Shown one piece after another: positions 7,890-16,775 of a stretch of DNA of 55,264 nucleotides. The notes below the pieces were generated by a model. The model made no database searches. It was given only the letters and a program-made list of their open reading frames with translations, and had not been told where the DNA came from. A program made the translations under genes and the position numbers. Each line of letters starts with the position of its first letter. The first letter of the stretch is position 1. Origin of the DNA: Paramoeba atlantica (Eukaryota > Discosea); NCBI GenBank assembly GCA_977017575.1, contig CDRNVI010000082.1, forward strand, positions 1 to 55,264. Direction: 5' to 3'.

Positions 7890-9560
7890 ATGGCCTCCAA
7901 TGACCCCTTACCTGCTCCTGTCGCGCACGACGATCTCTCTCGAGGATCTGTCAGAGCGAGGCGACACAGTCAAGCGTTTCACTTTAGCAGAAGTCGCGCA
8001 GTATCTATGAAGCTGCGCTTATCAGAAAGCACACTCTGGTCTTACTTTCCTGACACACATGCAGCAGCTGTTTTCCTTACCGAAAAGAGTTTATTCTCGA
8101 GCGTACACACGGCTGAAGCTTCCCTCGGTAAGACCCTCCGAACAGGAGCCAAAAGAGATGATGGCTTAGTCATCGAGAAATGCAACCTGCAAGAAGTTAT
8201 CGATCATGAAGCATGTGACTACGTGGAGTACCGAGAAATACAGGACCCCCATCGAATCGCGAGCTGGGCCTCAGCGTACAGCGACGAACACTTGGATCTT
8301 TGTTCTCACTATGCCTCCGCTCAGACATTTGGAAAGGCAGTTCTGAAGAAACTAAATGGGTGCAACGTACCCGGTCTATCCCATCTTTCAGTACGACATA
8401 TAGCCCCTGTTAACCAAACGGAGAACCAGTCTTGGAACCGATGTTCAATCACATTCGACGCCCCTTACAAAATCAGAGCCGATGATCACTCCCTACCACT
8501 CCTCAACAAACCCGACAAAACTCCCATGCCCTGTGCCCATCGATGCCGCAATAAAGCAACATGCCTACATCCATGCTGCAAAATTATCGACACGACACCT
8601 GCCACCGCAGACCCAACCTTAACAGACGATGTACCTTTCACCCAACCAATGACGACATTCAACCCAAGCACTCCTGTCATGAATCCTGAAAGACGTCCCT
8701 GTCGGCACACATGTCGAGACAAACAGGCATGTGGACATATATGCTGCAAAGTGGGAGTACTCGTTGAACAGAGTACGTCTACGCACACACATCATGAGGC
8801 GCCATCCAGAGCGGGAGTTCCTCATAACCACTTCCCTCCTCCCTTAGTTAACACCCGTAACCACCCCGCTACGCCGTCTGCAGGAATAGAGAGCCCGGGG
8901 TCCGGCGATTCTCGTGCACCCCCATCACCAATACCAACCAATCCTGAGCACGTGAACCTGCGCAACTCGACATCCAACATCCAGTACCGTCCGTGCCTAC
9001 ACCAGTGTAGTGACAAAACGATGTGTAAACATCAATGTTGCAAAACTGGGGTTCGTGTCTCCCCAGAGGAGGCAACGAACTCGAGATGGTCACTAAGGGG
9101 TCTTCTTCCCTGGCCTAACCAAAGTTCCAGTGCCCCGATAACGACGAGGGCCTCGTCAACGGAGAGAAATATCACAGCTGAGACCCTTCGAGACGACGGA
9201 AATAGGCAAAGACAAATCCAGCAAATGGAACACCCAACAAGTAATACAGGACGCGAAACCGGGCTCCCAGAAAGCATACCTCAAAGTACCAGTAGCGGAG
9301 TACTGCAAGGAGAACGACGCCGTCCATGTGCGCATAAATGCAATGACAAGACACAATGCAAGCACGATTGCTGTAAAAAGGGGGTGCTTCTTAAAGCTGG
9401 AGAGATGGTGTGCTCTGCGCTACTATGGACAGCGCGTGGACTCGCTGGTATCCCAGACAACCCTCCGATAGCGCGCGATGCTCCCGTGACAGTCAACTGT
9501 TCGAACCGAATCAACAGAGTCCACGAGAAGGATAAATCACACTCGGGTGAATCCCGGTGA
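7890..9560 (+). CDS. LINE ORF1: protein with four CxHxC-x5-CxHxCC zinc motifs
   Basis: 556 residues. The motif C-x-H-x-C-x5-C-x-H-x-C-C-K recurs at residues ~214, 270, 368 and 479 (for example PCAHKCNDKTQCKHDCCKKG), separated by Pro/Ser/Thr-rich linkers. The spacing closely resembles the single zinc motif near the C terminus of HFM1/MER3-type meiotic helicases, which I recall from family knowledge and have not searched. The ~210-residue N-terminal part is not recognised. In R2/CRE-type LINEs this position normally holds C2H2 fingers and Myb domains that read the DNA target, so these repeats are good candidates for nucleic-acid binding and target choice. It ends at TGA 9558, just after the RT frame opens at about 9547. 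Confidence 0.75.
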   Translation: MASNDPLPAPVAHDDLSRGSVRARRHSQAFHFSRSRAVSMKLRLSESTLWSYFPDTHAAAVFLTEKSLFSSVHTAEASLGKTLRTGAKRDDGLVIEKCNLQEVIDHEACDYVEYREIQDPHRIASWASAYSDEHLDLCSHYASAQTFGKAVLKKLNGCNVPGLSHLSVRHIAPVNQTENQSWNRCSITFDAPYKIRADDHSLPLLNKPDKTPMPCAHRCRNKATCLHPCCKIIDTTPATADPTLTDDVPFTQPMTTFNPSTPVMNPERRPCRHTCRDKQACGHICCKVGVLVEQSTSTHTHHEAPSRAGVPHNHFPPPLVNTRNHPATPSAGIESPGSGDSRAPPSPIPTNPEHVNLRNSTSNIQYRPCLHQCSDKTMCKHQCCKTGVRVSPEEATNSRWSLRGLLPWPNQSSSAPITTRASSTERNITAETLRDDGNRQRQIQQMEHPTSNTGRETGLPESIPQSTSSGVLQGERRRPCAHKCNDKTQCKHDCCKKGVLLKAGEMVCSALLWTARGLAGIPDNPPIARDAPVTVNCSNRINRVHEKDKSHSGESR

Positions 9561-11206
9561 ATTCCCAGTGTATGTAATTCCTAAGTCTCCCGAACAGCAA
9601 CAGGTGCAGGAAACCCCGGAAGTTCCCCTTCCATTACCTCTACCAGCCCCCGATACCTCCCTAGCAACACTGCTCCCAGAAACAGTCCTCCGAGCAACGG
9701 CTCCCGATACGACACCTGCGCCAGAATACCAAACAATACTTCAGAGAGTCGCACGAGCTCATGAAGTTACCGAGAGTTCTACACCTACGCCCTCTGAGCT
9801 TGACATTCTGTTGCGGACATCACGCACTATTGCGGGGGGCCGCGCACTGGTGCGCTTCAATGACCAGCAGTGGAGCCAGGTATTATCAAAGATTGAGGTG
9901 CGCTGTAGGGAGTTCCTGCGACCTGCAACGAACGCGGACGATGCACTGCTTAAAGCGGATATACTATCGGCCATACTGTCGGTGTCTGTCTTCGAAATCG
10001 CTCAAGAGATTGACCCTAGGCGAGGTTTCATGCTCCGTACAAACATGGGCCACGCAAAACGCGGATTGCCCACTGGCCATAGACAGAACACAAAAACAGC
10101 TTGTTGCACACATTCGCCAACTAAAACGTTCACTTGCCTTCATGCATGGCGCAGAGCGCAACAAGCAGAGAGGGATGATCAAGCAAGCAGAAAAGGCGCT
10201 GAAGTTCTACGAAGAAGAAGCCACTCTTCAGAAACAAGAAATCGAACGCAGATGGGCCCTCACCCGTTTCCAGCGAAATCCCTGGACAGCCGCTGGTATG
10301 TGTCTGGACAGCCATGAGGAAGAGGCGCATGAACACGGTACAACCTTCCCAACAGCGTCCATGAGTGAAATCGAAACCTTCTTTGCGGAGTCTATGTCTA
10401 AACCCGAGACCAACTATACCATCCCATCCGACGAGTTCCTTGGCCCACGCCCGCTAGAATCCATGAATTGGACAGAAATTGATGCCGGTACTATTGCTGC
10501 TGCATTGGTCTCGAAACGGGCAGGCGCCGCTCCGGGATCAGACACCGTGACGAATGCACTTCTGAAACATTGCTCAAGCATCTACACCTATATCGCACAA
10601 ATTTTTAATGATGTCCTTCAATTCGGTATCTGCCCACTTACGTGGAAAACTGCTGTAACCCGACCGATACATAAAGGTGGCGATCCTAAGCGCATCGAAA
10701 ATTGGAGGCCAATTAGCCTCACCAGCTGCCTTGGAAATCTCTTTCACTCCATTATTGGACACCGAATCCTTCAACACGCCCTGGAGACGAATGCGATCGA
10801 CACAACTATCCAGAAAGGCTTTCTGCCTGGTATGAATGGAACGGTAGAGCACACTCAAGCCCTATGTGAACTCATTGAGCACCAACGAAGCCATAAACGG
10901 CAATACTGTCTTTCCCAGTTCGACATTAAAAACGCATTCGGATCGATCCCTCATAATATTCTCTTCCAGTCTCTCCGTTGGGCCCGCGTCCCCTCACCCA
11001 TCACCTAATACATTGAAAACCTTTACCATAAGGCCTCTCTCCAAATCAAATGCAGTGAAGGACTCACCAAACCAATCGAAGTCGGACGGGGCGTACTACA
11101 AGGTGACACTCTCTCCCCAGTACTATTCAACCTCTCAATGGAGTTGGTGCTGCGTTTTGTCCGGTCTAGCTGTCCAAAATACGGTATTACATGGAACGAC
11201 GACGAG
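9547..11206 (+). pseudogene. LINE reverse transcriptase, N-terminal part
   Basis: A Pro-rich linker opens at 9547, overlapping ORF1 by 14 bases in another frame, and runs to about 10050. There the coding sense shifts frame and continues with a Lys/Glu-rich helical stretch and RT motifs: WKTAVTRPIHKGGDPKRIEN and NWRPISLTSC (RT 1-2), QKGFLPGMNGTVEHTQAL (2a), FDIKNAFGSIPH (motif A, with the catalytic Asp), an in-frame TAA at 11006-11008, then GVLQGDTLSPVLFNL (motif B). It stops at the repeat inserted at about 11207; motif C (YADD) is not present. Function if intact: target-primed reverse transcription. Confidence 0.8.
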
Positions 11207-11722
11207 GTGTCGTTTTTTGAAATTTTCAAAATCTTGATTTTCGAAATCGAGCGCAGGGAAGTGGTAGAGTAGGCCGCGGAGATGACTTTCCACCCCCCAC
11301 CTGGGGGTACCCCCCTGGTACGCGCGGAAGGGGTCCGACAAGGTCAAAAATTCCGAAATTTTTGGGATGACTAAAAAAAATATTTTTTGATCCAAAAAGA
11401 AGCAAAAATATTATTTTTCAAAATCGACTACTAAACCGTATTTGGAAAGTTTCGGACCTCAGCTACCATTTTACGACGTTTTTGTCGACAGATTCGACTC
11501 CTGCCCCTACTGGTAAGGCATCCAAAACAGCCCAAATTGGGTGTAAAATTTCGCAATTTTTGCCGAAAAACCGAGCTGTTTCCCCCAAAAAAGTAGATTA
11601 TTCATGATCTTTTGGCGATTTTTCTTTTTTAGGCTCTTCGTTAAACGCGGTGGTAGTTTTCAACGCGAAGCGCGCAGCATGAGTGACTTCTAAGTTGAAA
11701 ACGAAGAGCCTAAAAAAGAAAT
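11207..11722 (-). repeat. HCE-A copy inserted in LINE reverse transcriptase
   Basis: Matches 28661-29180 along its length: GTCGTTTTTTGAAATTTTCA, a GGGGGTACCCCC core, the A body and the cap. The outer G-rich and tail units are missing, so the copy is truncated at the end away from the cap. The cap (11630-11722) lacks part of its right arm. The host LINE reads in the opposite direction to the element's cap-to-body sense. Confidence 0.8.
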
Positions 11723-12058
11723 GGCAGAATTCGAAACTCATTTGGTAAACTTGTTATGTAAACTTTACCCTTATTGGTGAAAGTGAAGTATAAAGAAGTA
11801 TAAAGATACAGTTTCTGTACCTTGTTGTTCATCCTTTCTTTCCCCGGCAACGGGCATATTCTTACTGTAATTATATGCTCGTTGCCGGCCGGCACTAAGA
11901 CCGGCATAAAGCACCTAAGAATATGAAACTTGTTGAAGGAAATGGAGGTGCAGCAAGAAACGCCACAGAAGGTACGACGCACTAGGGCCCATGGTGCGCG
12001 GCCGGGTGCATAGGAGCGCGAAGCAAATGATTAGTACAAAAAAGGCTAAATTTGCAGG
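11723..12058 (+). other. Junction DNA carrying SL pseudogene, between LINE halves
   Basis: About 75 bases of unassigned A/T-rich sequence, the SL-like sequence (11800-11905), then ~150 bases of unassigned sequence rich in GC near 11980-12010. LINE coding sense resumes around 12052. It replaces the RT motif C region, so a deletion accompanied or preceded the insertions. Confidence 0.5.
11800..11905 (+). pseudogene. Spliced-leader RNA pseudogene
   Basis: The SL exon 3' part (same 28 bases as at 7822) is followed by TTCATCCTTTCTTTCCCCGG and the stem CCCGGCAACGGG, ACTGTAATTATATGCTCGTT, and a second stem GCCGGCACTAAGACCGGC. The same order of elements occurs at 21104-21235 (-). Compared with that copy, the 14 bases GTACTTAACCTTAG, i.e. 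the donor GT and start of the SL intron, are missing here, so it cannot donate a leader. The second stem keeps pairing despite base changes between copies. Confidence 0.7.
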
Positions 12059-13471
12059 ATGCAACATATGGCAATGACTACAGACTCAGGTTACATGACT
12101 CGCCGCCCGCAGATATTGGTCGATGGCGCCCAAATCCCCCACATTTGCGACCAAGGCAGCACATTCTTAGGAATGACACTCGCCCCGGGAGCCCAACAAG
12201 GGAACATTCTCTTCCAAAAGTTGCGGGCCCGCATACGCACGTGGTTACGAAATATATCTAACAGCGCCCACGAACTACCTGCCCGTTTATGGATCTACAA
12301 CAATGGTATTATCTCCCGTCTTCGATACTGCTTTGTTGTGCACGCGTGTCTTAGTTTTAATCACGTCCTGCGCCTTCAAAGGTATGCAACGAATGCGATT
12401 CGGAAATGGCTAAATCTCGCAAAAACGGCTACCAGCGAGCTCTTATACTCCCAACACGGTTGGAACCTCACCAGCCTATCCAAACTTTGGCTCCTCTGTG
12501 CAGCAGAAACGGCGAAACAGATGGAAAAATCCCGCGACCCCGCGGTTCTGCATGCATTGCGCGTCAGGATACGGAGGGAAGAAAACAAACGGTCATCTGG
12601 ACATGTACGCCCACCTTCCGAAATCTACAGCACAGATAGAAGTGAAGTACGAAGAATGATTGGCGAGGAATATGAGAGACACCTCTCCCAAGCAGTACAG
12701 CGCCGTACCTCTGTTGCCGGTCAATGGTTCCGCATAGCAACCGAAGAAGACTTAGCTAAGGACTTTGCCGCAGCACTTTGTGATTTGAAAAGCGAGAGCC
12801 TCTCGCGTTTCACAGCCTCCGTCCTGACACAAACTCCCTTGCCGACACGAGTAGCACTCCGCAAATGGGGAATGTCGAGTCACGTAAACGACGAATGTCC
12901 CATATGTGAAACAGAGCGGCAAAGCACCCGGCACGTTCTCTCTGGCTGCGCGAAATCCTTAGAGCAAGGGAGATACACCCTGCGACACAATATGATCTTA
13001 CTAGCCCTCGCAAACGCTGTAGCGACCTCTCCGTCGACGAATGCGTTCCATTTCGATCTTCCACAGTTTTCCACTGTCCCGACTTGGCTCACGGAATTAG
13101 ATACAGAGCTCAGACCGGACGGGTGGGTAAGGCTGCATAATGGTGAGGAATACATAATAGAGCTAACTTCTCCATGGGAGGAGAACTTTTCACACGCCCA
13201 CGACCGCAAAGTTGCGAAATACTCCAGGTTGTATCATACAAGGAAACTACAACACCCACGCACGTTTCTCTTGGTGTTCGAGGTGGGTGCCAGGGGGAAA
13301 CTTGCTAGCTCCATTCGACCGCTCAACTCTCTTTTTATGGGAGAAAAACATATTGTTTCTGAGTGTCGGAAGGAAATGACGAGAAGTGCCCTGCGTGGCA
13401 GCTTCATCATATTCCAAAAACGCGACTCAAAGACCTGGAACAATGAAACACAGTTTGCTGAGGTCGCCTAA
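12059..13471 (+). CDS. LINE C-terminal part: thumb, CCHC knuckle, restriction-like endonuclease
   Basis: 470 residues. It begins just after the missing YADD block (QILVDGAQIPHICDQGSTFL GMT is the segment between RT motifs C and E), then a helical thumb. A CCHC knuckle CPICETERQSTRHVLSGC (from 12896) and an RLE domain follow: RPDGWVRL with the catalytic Asp, then IIELTSPWEENFSHAHDRK and AKYSRL, the PD-(D/E)xK-like signature of R2/CRE/NeSL-type endonucleases. The reading frame is open to TAA at 13469, and this half looks less damaged than the RT. It would nick the DNA target to prime reverse transcription. Confidence 0.85.
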   Translation: MQHMAMTTDSGYMTRRPQILVDGAQIPHICDQGSTFLGMTLAPGAQQGNILFQKLRARIRTWLRNISNSAHELPARLWIYNNGIISRLRYCFVVHACLSFNHVLRLQRYATNAIRKWLNLAKTATSELLYSQHGWNLTSLSKLWLLCAAETAKQMEKSRDPAVLHALRVRIRREENKRSSGHVRPPSEIYSTDRSEVRRMIGEEYERHLSQAVQRRTSVAGQWFRIATEEDLAKDFAAALCDLKSESLSRFTASVLTQTPLPTRVALRKWGMSSHVNDECPICETERQSTRHVLSGCAKSLEQGRYTLRHNMILLALANAVATSPSTNAFHFDLPQFSTVPTWLTELDTELRPDGWVRLHNGEEYIIELTSPWEENFSHAHDRKVAKYSRLYHTRKLQHPRTFLLVFEVGARGKLASSIRPLNSLFMGEKHIVSECRKEMTRSALRGSFIIFQKRDSKTWNNETQFAEVA

Positions 13472-13565
13472 AGGTGAATGGATACCACACGTTCTGTGCG
13501 TGTGTTCTGGACATTTTATTTTCCTGTATCCATTCATAACCAATCTCTGCACTATAAGTGTATGA

Positions 13566-13592
13566 CAAATAAATAAATAAATAAATAAAAAA
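13566..13592 (+). repeat. (TAAA)n tail of LINE
   Basis: AAATAAATAAATAAATAAAT then A-run, ~95 bases after the endonuclease stop codon. Simple-repeat 3' tails are typical of non-LTR retrotransposons and mark the element's 3' end. Confidence 0.8.
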
Positions 13593-13605
13593 TAGGATGG
13601 AGAAG

Positions 13606-13680
13606 TCCGGGCATAGTTGGCAGACGGTGGGCCTTACAACCTGCAGGTTGGGGGTTCGATTCCCGCTATCGGCAAAACTC
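13606..13680 (+). promoter_or_regulatory. Internal RNA polymerase III promoter of SINE (A and B boxes)
   Basis: A-box-like CCGGGCATAGTTGGC and B-box GGTTCGATTCC, ~45 bases apart, inside the tRNA-like head. A functional tRNA gene is unlikely: acceptor-stem pairing is absent and the anticodon stem is weak. Confidence 0.6.
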
Positions 13681-14019
13681 GCAACCTGACGGCCTCACTA
13701 CAAAGGGAAAGCGATCAGGAGTGCCTTCAATGCCCACACCCAACACCGCTCCCCTGGAGGACCGACCCGGAACCGCAGAGCTGAACCAGGCTCCAGCGTA
13801 GCCGCTAAATTGCGAGCTGCTTACGCAAAGGAGGCTTGAGACACAACGTACACAATGCAACGCGGTTGGACGCCCGTCCTGGTAGTTGGGTAGCCGTGCT
13901 CGGGCCGCAAGGCGTCGAGTGCCGTCTGGGAAGGGGGTAACAGGACAATGAAGGTCGGTGACCTGAGACTCTACCCCAACGGTTGGCGCTGCAGAGCCCT
14001 CCGTGTCTTCTTCTTCTTC
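13606..14019 (+). mobile_element. tRNA-derived SINE, copy 1
   Basis: A 414-bp element with a tRNA-like head: A-box-like GGCATAGTTGG and B box GGGTTCGATTCCC, with the perfect palindrome CAACCTGCAGGTTG between them where a class II (Leu/Ser-type) tRNA has its long variable arm. A body follows containing CGGCCTCACT and GGAGGACCGACCCGGAAC, shared with the SINE at 49388-49772. It ends in (TTC)n. The 7-bp direct repeat GGAGAAG flanks it (13599-13605 and 14020-14026), a likely target-site duplication. It sits six bases beyond the LINE tail. No protein coding. Confidence 0.75.
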
Positions 14020-14279
14020 GGAGAAGGTACTCGTGACGTTCCACGTAAAGTACTACGATCAATACGTGCTCAGTTTTTACACGGTCAATTCCTGCTTCAC
14101 TAGGAGTTCTTTGATGATTCTAAAAGCCTATAAAATTATAAAAACTGTTAAAACAAATATCAATGTCGAAAGGATACGCCAACAAGGACTAAATTGTGAT
14201 GCTTTTAAAAATGAGTTATCCCTGATTCGAAGAACTTGAAAATTTTTTTATCGAAATATTATTACCATCTTTCAATCTT

Positions 14280-14885
14280 ATGTCTTTACCTGTTCCTTTT
14301 CACTTCGCTCTCTTTTCTGCAAGAGACGCTCCTCGGACTCGCCCTTCCAAGGTGAGCAGCGCTATACAACCTCCAGCGTTTCTTCTGGAACGATTCCTCG
14401 CCCATCTTGGAAACGCGTCTGCCTCATGGAATACTCACACCCCGGTTTGTACGTGGGAAGGGGTGATATGTGATAAAACGGAACACGTACAAACAGTAGA
14501 ACTAGGGGCTCACAGTTTATCCGGATCTCCAGCATGGGGATTTCTACCAGAGTCATTATCTATCTTGAATCTTTCTCATAACAAGTTAAGCGGAACAGTA
14601 GACTTCGATAGTTTTCCTATGCAGTTAACAAAATTAGATTTGGGTCAAAATAGCTTCACAGGACATGTGACATTTTTAAGCTTGCCACAGACATTACGAT
14701 ATCTCGACCTTTCACACAATGAATTTACTGGGTGCGATGCTTTGACGACGATCCGTGTAGGCTTACGAGAAATGTACATTAACCACAATCTTCAACTTAT
14801 TGGTTTTGTTGATGTACCAAAACTTCCAAAAAGTTTGGTGCATCGTTCATGGCAACATACCCAAATTGAGGCGAAATGGATCTAG
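14280..14885 (+). CDS. Small leucine-rich-repeat protein, Cys-capped (LRR-3)
   Basis: 201 residues. The N-terminal stretch LPVPFHFALFSA (3-14) is a plausible short signal peptide. Then come a helix (LLERFLAHLGNASASW), the cap VCTWEGVICDKTEH (~58-71), and about four repeats including LPESLSILNLSHNKLSGTVD and LPQTLRYLDLSHNEFTG. These are the most canonical plant-like repeats of the family. The C terminus ends in an irregular repeat with charged residues and no membrane anchor. It lies upstream of the Cys-less LRR-4, repeating the LRR-1/LRR-2 order. Confidence 0.85.
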   Translation: MSLPVPFHFALFSARDAPRTRPSKVSSAIQPPAFLLERFLAHLGNASASWNTHTPVCTWEGVICDKTEHVQTVELGAHSLSGSPAWGFLPESLSILNLSHNKLSGTVDFDSFPMQLTKLDLGQNSFTGHVTFLSLPQTLRYLDLSHNEFTGCDALTTIRVGLREMYINHNLQLIGFVDVPKLPKSLVHRSWQHTQIEAKWI

Positions 14886-15213
14886 AATGCACATGAAGAA
14901 ATATTGTGATCAAAGTATATTTTTTCGACGATAAGTTTTGTATACATGGAAACTTTTTTCACCTATTCTTCTTATTTATCTCCTCAGTTTCCTGATAATT
15001 TGTGTCTATAGAATTGGTGAGTTGCTTATTTTAAAGATGAAACGCTAGAACAGCTCGTAGTCTCAGTCACTGCTGTATGGCATACAATAAATGTATGGCG
15101 TACAATAAATAATCAACGTTTTTGACAGTTATTTGTATCTTAGCTTACGACAAGAGCTGGAAAAATGTAAGGTCGATCCAATAGCGGAAATCTACTGCAT
15201 TCGATTGTACATT

Positions 15214-15876
15214 ATGAAGCTTTGTTTGGTGGAGATATTTTTAACTTTTGTTACCCGTGAACTCAGCTTAGTACCTATGTCCGACTGCGCCGCCACACAT
15301 TCTGGTCATAAAGTACGGAGCATAATGCTTCCTGTGGAAATTCAAATCTCTCTATTCTTTCGAAATGTTAGTAATCCAGATTCAACGTGGAAGGAAACAA
15401 ATCCGCTTCACGCGTGGAATGGCATGTCCCTGGATAGAGAGGATGGATCTTTCCACGAACTTAATGCAAATTATAGGCGTCTGAGGGGCACATTGAGCTG
15501 GGAAAACCTCCCGCGGGAGATTAAGCAGATTCAGTTACAAGGGAATCATTTTGAGGGGCACGTAGACTGTTCCTATCTTCCTTTGAACTCATCGTTAATC
15601 TATTTGAATCATAATCATTTTACAGGCTCTATAGATTTGACATCCCTTCCTGCTTTACTGGTATACTTTTGCCTTAATTCGAATTATTTCAGTGGGGAAC
15701 TCAATTTCAATCATCTGCCCTTAGGCTTGCAATGGCTGTGGCTTCATCGAAACCAATTCACAGGCATAGTACAGCTTGATAATATTCCGAAAACAATGAC
15801 AGAGATACTTCTCAAAGAAAATAAATTCATCGGTGTGTTAGATCTGCGTGTTCTTCCAAATTGTTTGACGTTCTAA
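15214..15876 (+). CDS. Small leucine-rich-repeat protein, Cys-less cap (LRR-4)
   Basis: About 220 residues from the ATG at 15214; the frame is open upstream to a TTG at 15133, but the ATG gives the typical signal peptide MKLCLVEIFLTFVTRELSLV. Next are LPVEIQISLFFRNVSNPDST and the cap HAWNGMSLDRED, where Trp and Gly are kept but both cap cysteines are gone, as in LRR-2. Six repeats of the LPxxLxxLxLxxNxFxGxxDL type follow, ending at LPNCLTF. Function unknown. Adjacent hairpins at 15993-16132 lie just downstream. Confidence 0.85.
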   Translation: MKLCLVEIFLTFVTRELSLVPMSDCAATHSGHKVRSIMLPVEIQISLFFRNVSNPDSTWKETNPLHAWNGMSLDREDGSFHELNANYRRLRGTLSWENLPREIKQIQLQGNHFEGHVDCSYLPLNSSLIYLNHNHFTGSIDLTSLPALLVYFCLNSNYFSGELNFNHLPLGLQWLWLHRNQFTGIVQLDNIPKTMTEILLKENKFIGVLDLRVLPNCLTF

Positions 15877-15991
15877 TAATTCATTCAGCGAAATAATCGG
15901 CGAGCACAACAGTATGAAGACTTGAGCACTCCTTAAAGTGGTATTCGTACCACATACAGTACTCTCCTTACATACAGTATCACTGGTGTCG

Positions 15992-16023
15992 ACTTAACGG
16001 CACTATACAAAGTGCCGTTAAGT
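15992..16023. other. 13-bp-stem hairpin between genes
   Basis: ACTTAACGGCACT, six-base spacer, and AGTGCCGTTAAGT form a perfect 13-bp stem. It could be the remnant of a small inverted-repeat element or an RNA processing structure between LRR-4 and the next gene. Confidence 0.6.
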
Positions 16024-16093
16024 AGGAGCACTCAAATTTTCAAAGATATTTACAAAAAATAATTTGAGGGAGCAAAAGTCCCTTTTGACCGAG

Positions 16094-16132
16094 TTTACCC
16101 GTAGTGAACCGTAGTGATTCACTACGGGTAAA
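16094..16132. other. 15-bp-stem hairpin between genes
   Basis: TTTACCCGTAGTGAA and TTCACTACGGGTAAA are perfect reverse complements separated by nine bases. It lies 71 bases after the preceding hairpin and before the next start codon. No T-run follows, so it is not an obvious terminator. Confidence 0.6.
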
Positions 16133-16217
16133 TTCCGGGGCATGTTAAGTCGTACCCCAGTTTAGGACTCTATCATTGAATGATTATGCTTCGCTAATTT
16201 CTTGTAAACTTAATCTA

Positions 16218-16775
16218 ATGGCCTCAGTTCCGATCTCTGATGAATCTATTCAAGCCCCTTCTTCCCCTTATTACCGTATTCGACCGCATACGTACCACAG
16301 TTTTAAGCCTTCTCGCCCAGTAGCAGTTAGCAGCAACTACAATGCGCATAGAGACTCCTGTCCTGCACAACGTCAGAATGAGCAGCCATCACTTTTGTGT
16401 GACATGCGTCGTCTTATTGCCGGCGAATATTATTACTGCGACACCGCGGAAAGGGAGGAAGGACGGACCCTTTCAGGTCCCTCGGAGGATACAATTTTGA
16501 TCCAAGTTGCAAGTGTGGATGTACGTCAAGGTAGGGTGCGTGTGCGTCCATGCTACAAAGTTCGGGCGACACCTCGCGGTGCTGAAAGCAAGTTCCACGA
16601 CTATACCAGATCAGAGTCTACCTCACCTGTAGTAGAAGTACACTCCGAGACATTTACGGTGCCTTCTTCTGCTCTACTGCGAACGCCTCGTCCATGTGTT
16701 CTAGACGCGTTACAAGTTCGAGACACTTTTGTTGATGCATATGGTTGCTTTGATAGCAAGTGGATGTCTATTTAG
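16218..16775 (+). CDS. Hypothetical protein, 185 residues
   Basis: Start chosen at ATG 16218 (MASVPISDESI), because the longer frame begins only at a TTG. No signal peptide or membrane segment. The N-terminal third is polar and Ser/Pro/Tyr-rich. The middle has alternating hydrophobic strands (TILIQVASVDVRQGRVRVRP) that suggest a small beta-barrel or OB/SH3-like fold, and the end is LRTPRPCVLDALQVRDTFVD. I do not recognise a family. Same strand and spacing as its neighbours, so probably a real gene. Confidence 0.6.
   Translation: MASVPISDESIQAPSSPYYRIRPHTYHSFKPSRPVAVSSNYNAHRDSCPAQRQNEQPSLLCDMRRLIAGEYYYCDTAEREEGRTLSGPSEDTILIQVASVDVRQGRVRVRPCYKVRATPRGAESKFHDYTRSESTSPVVEVHSETFTVPSSALLRTPRPCVLDALQVRDTFVDAYGCFDSKWMSI

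Larger units (their letters stand above)
7850..13593 (+). mobile_element. RLE-type LINE (CRE/SLACS-like architecture), broken
   Basis: In order: leader; ORF with four zinc motifs (7890-9560); RT region (about 9561-11206); inserted repeat and SL pseudogene (11207-~12050) that replace the part of RT holding the catalytic YADD box; C-terminal RT/thumb, CCHC knuckle and restriction-like endonuclease (12059-13471); 3' UTR; and a (TAAA)n tail at 13566-13592. Breaks seen: a frame change near 9550 between the ORFs (possibly natural), one near 10050, an in-frame TAA at 11006-11008, and loss of the YADD block. It cannot move on its own. RLE LINEs of this kind in trypanosomatids target SL RNA genes, and SL exon sequence lies at this element's 5' edge. 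Confidence 0.85.

Noticed and set aside
13606-13680. Functional tRNA gene
   Set aside because: A and B boxes are good, but there is no acceptor-stem pairing and the anticodon stem is weak; it is better explained as a SINE head.
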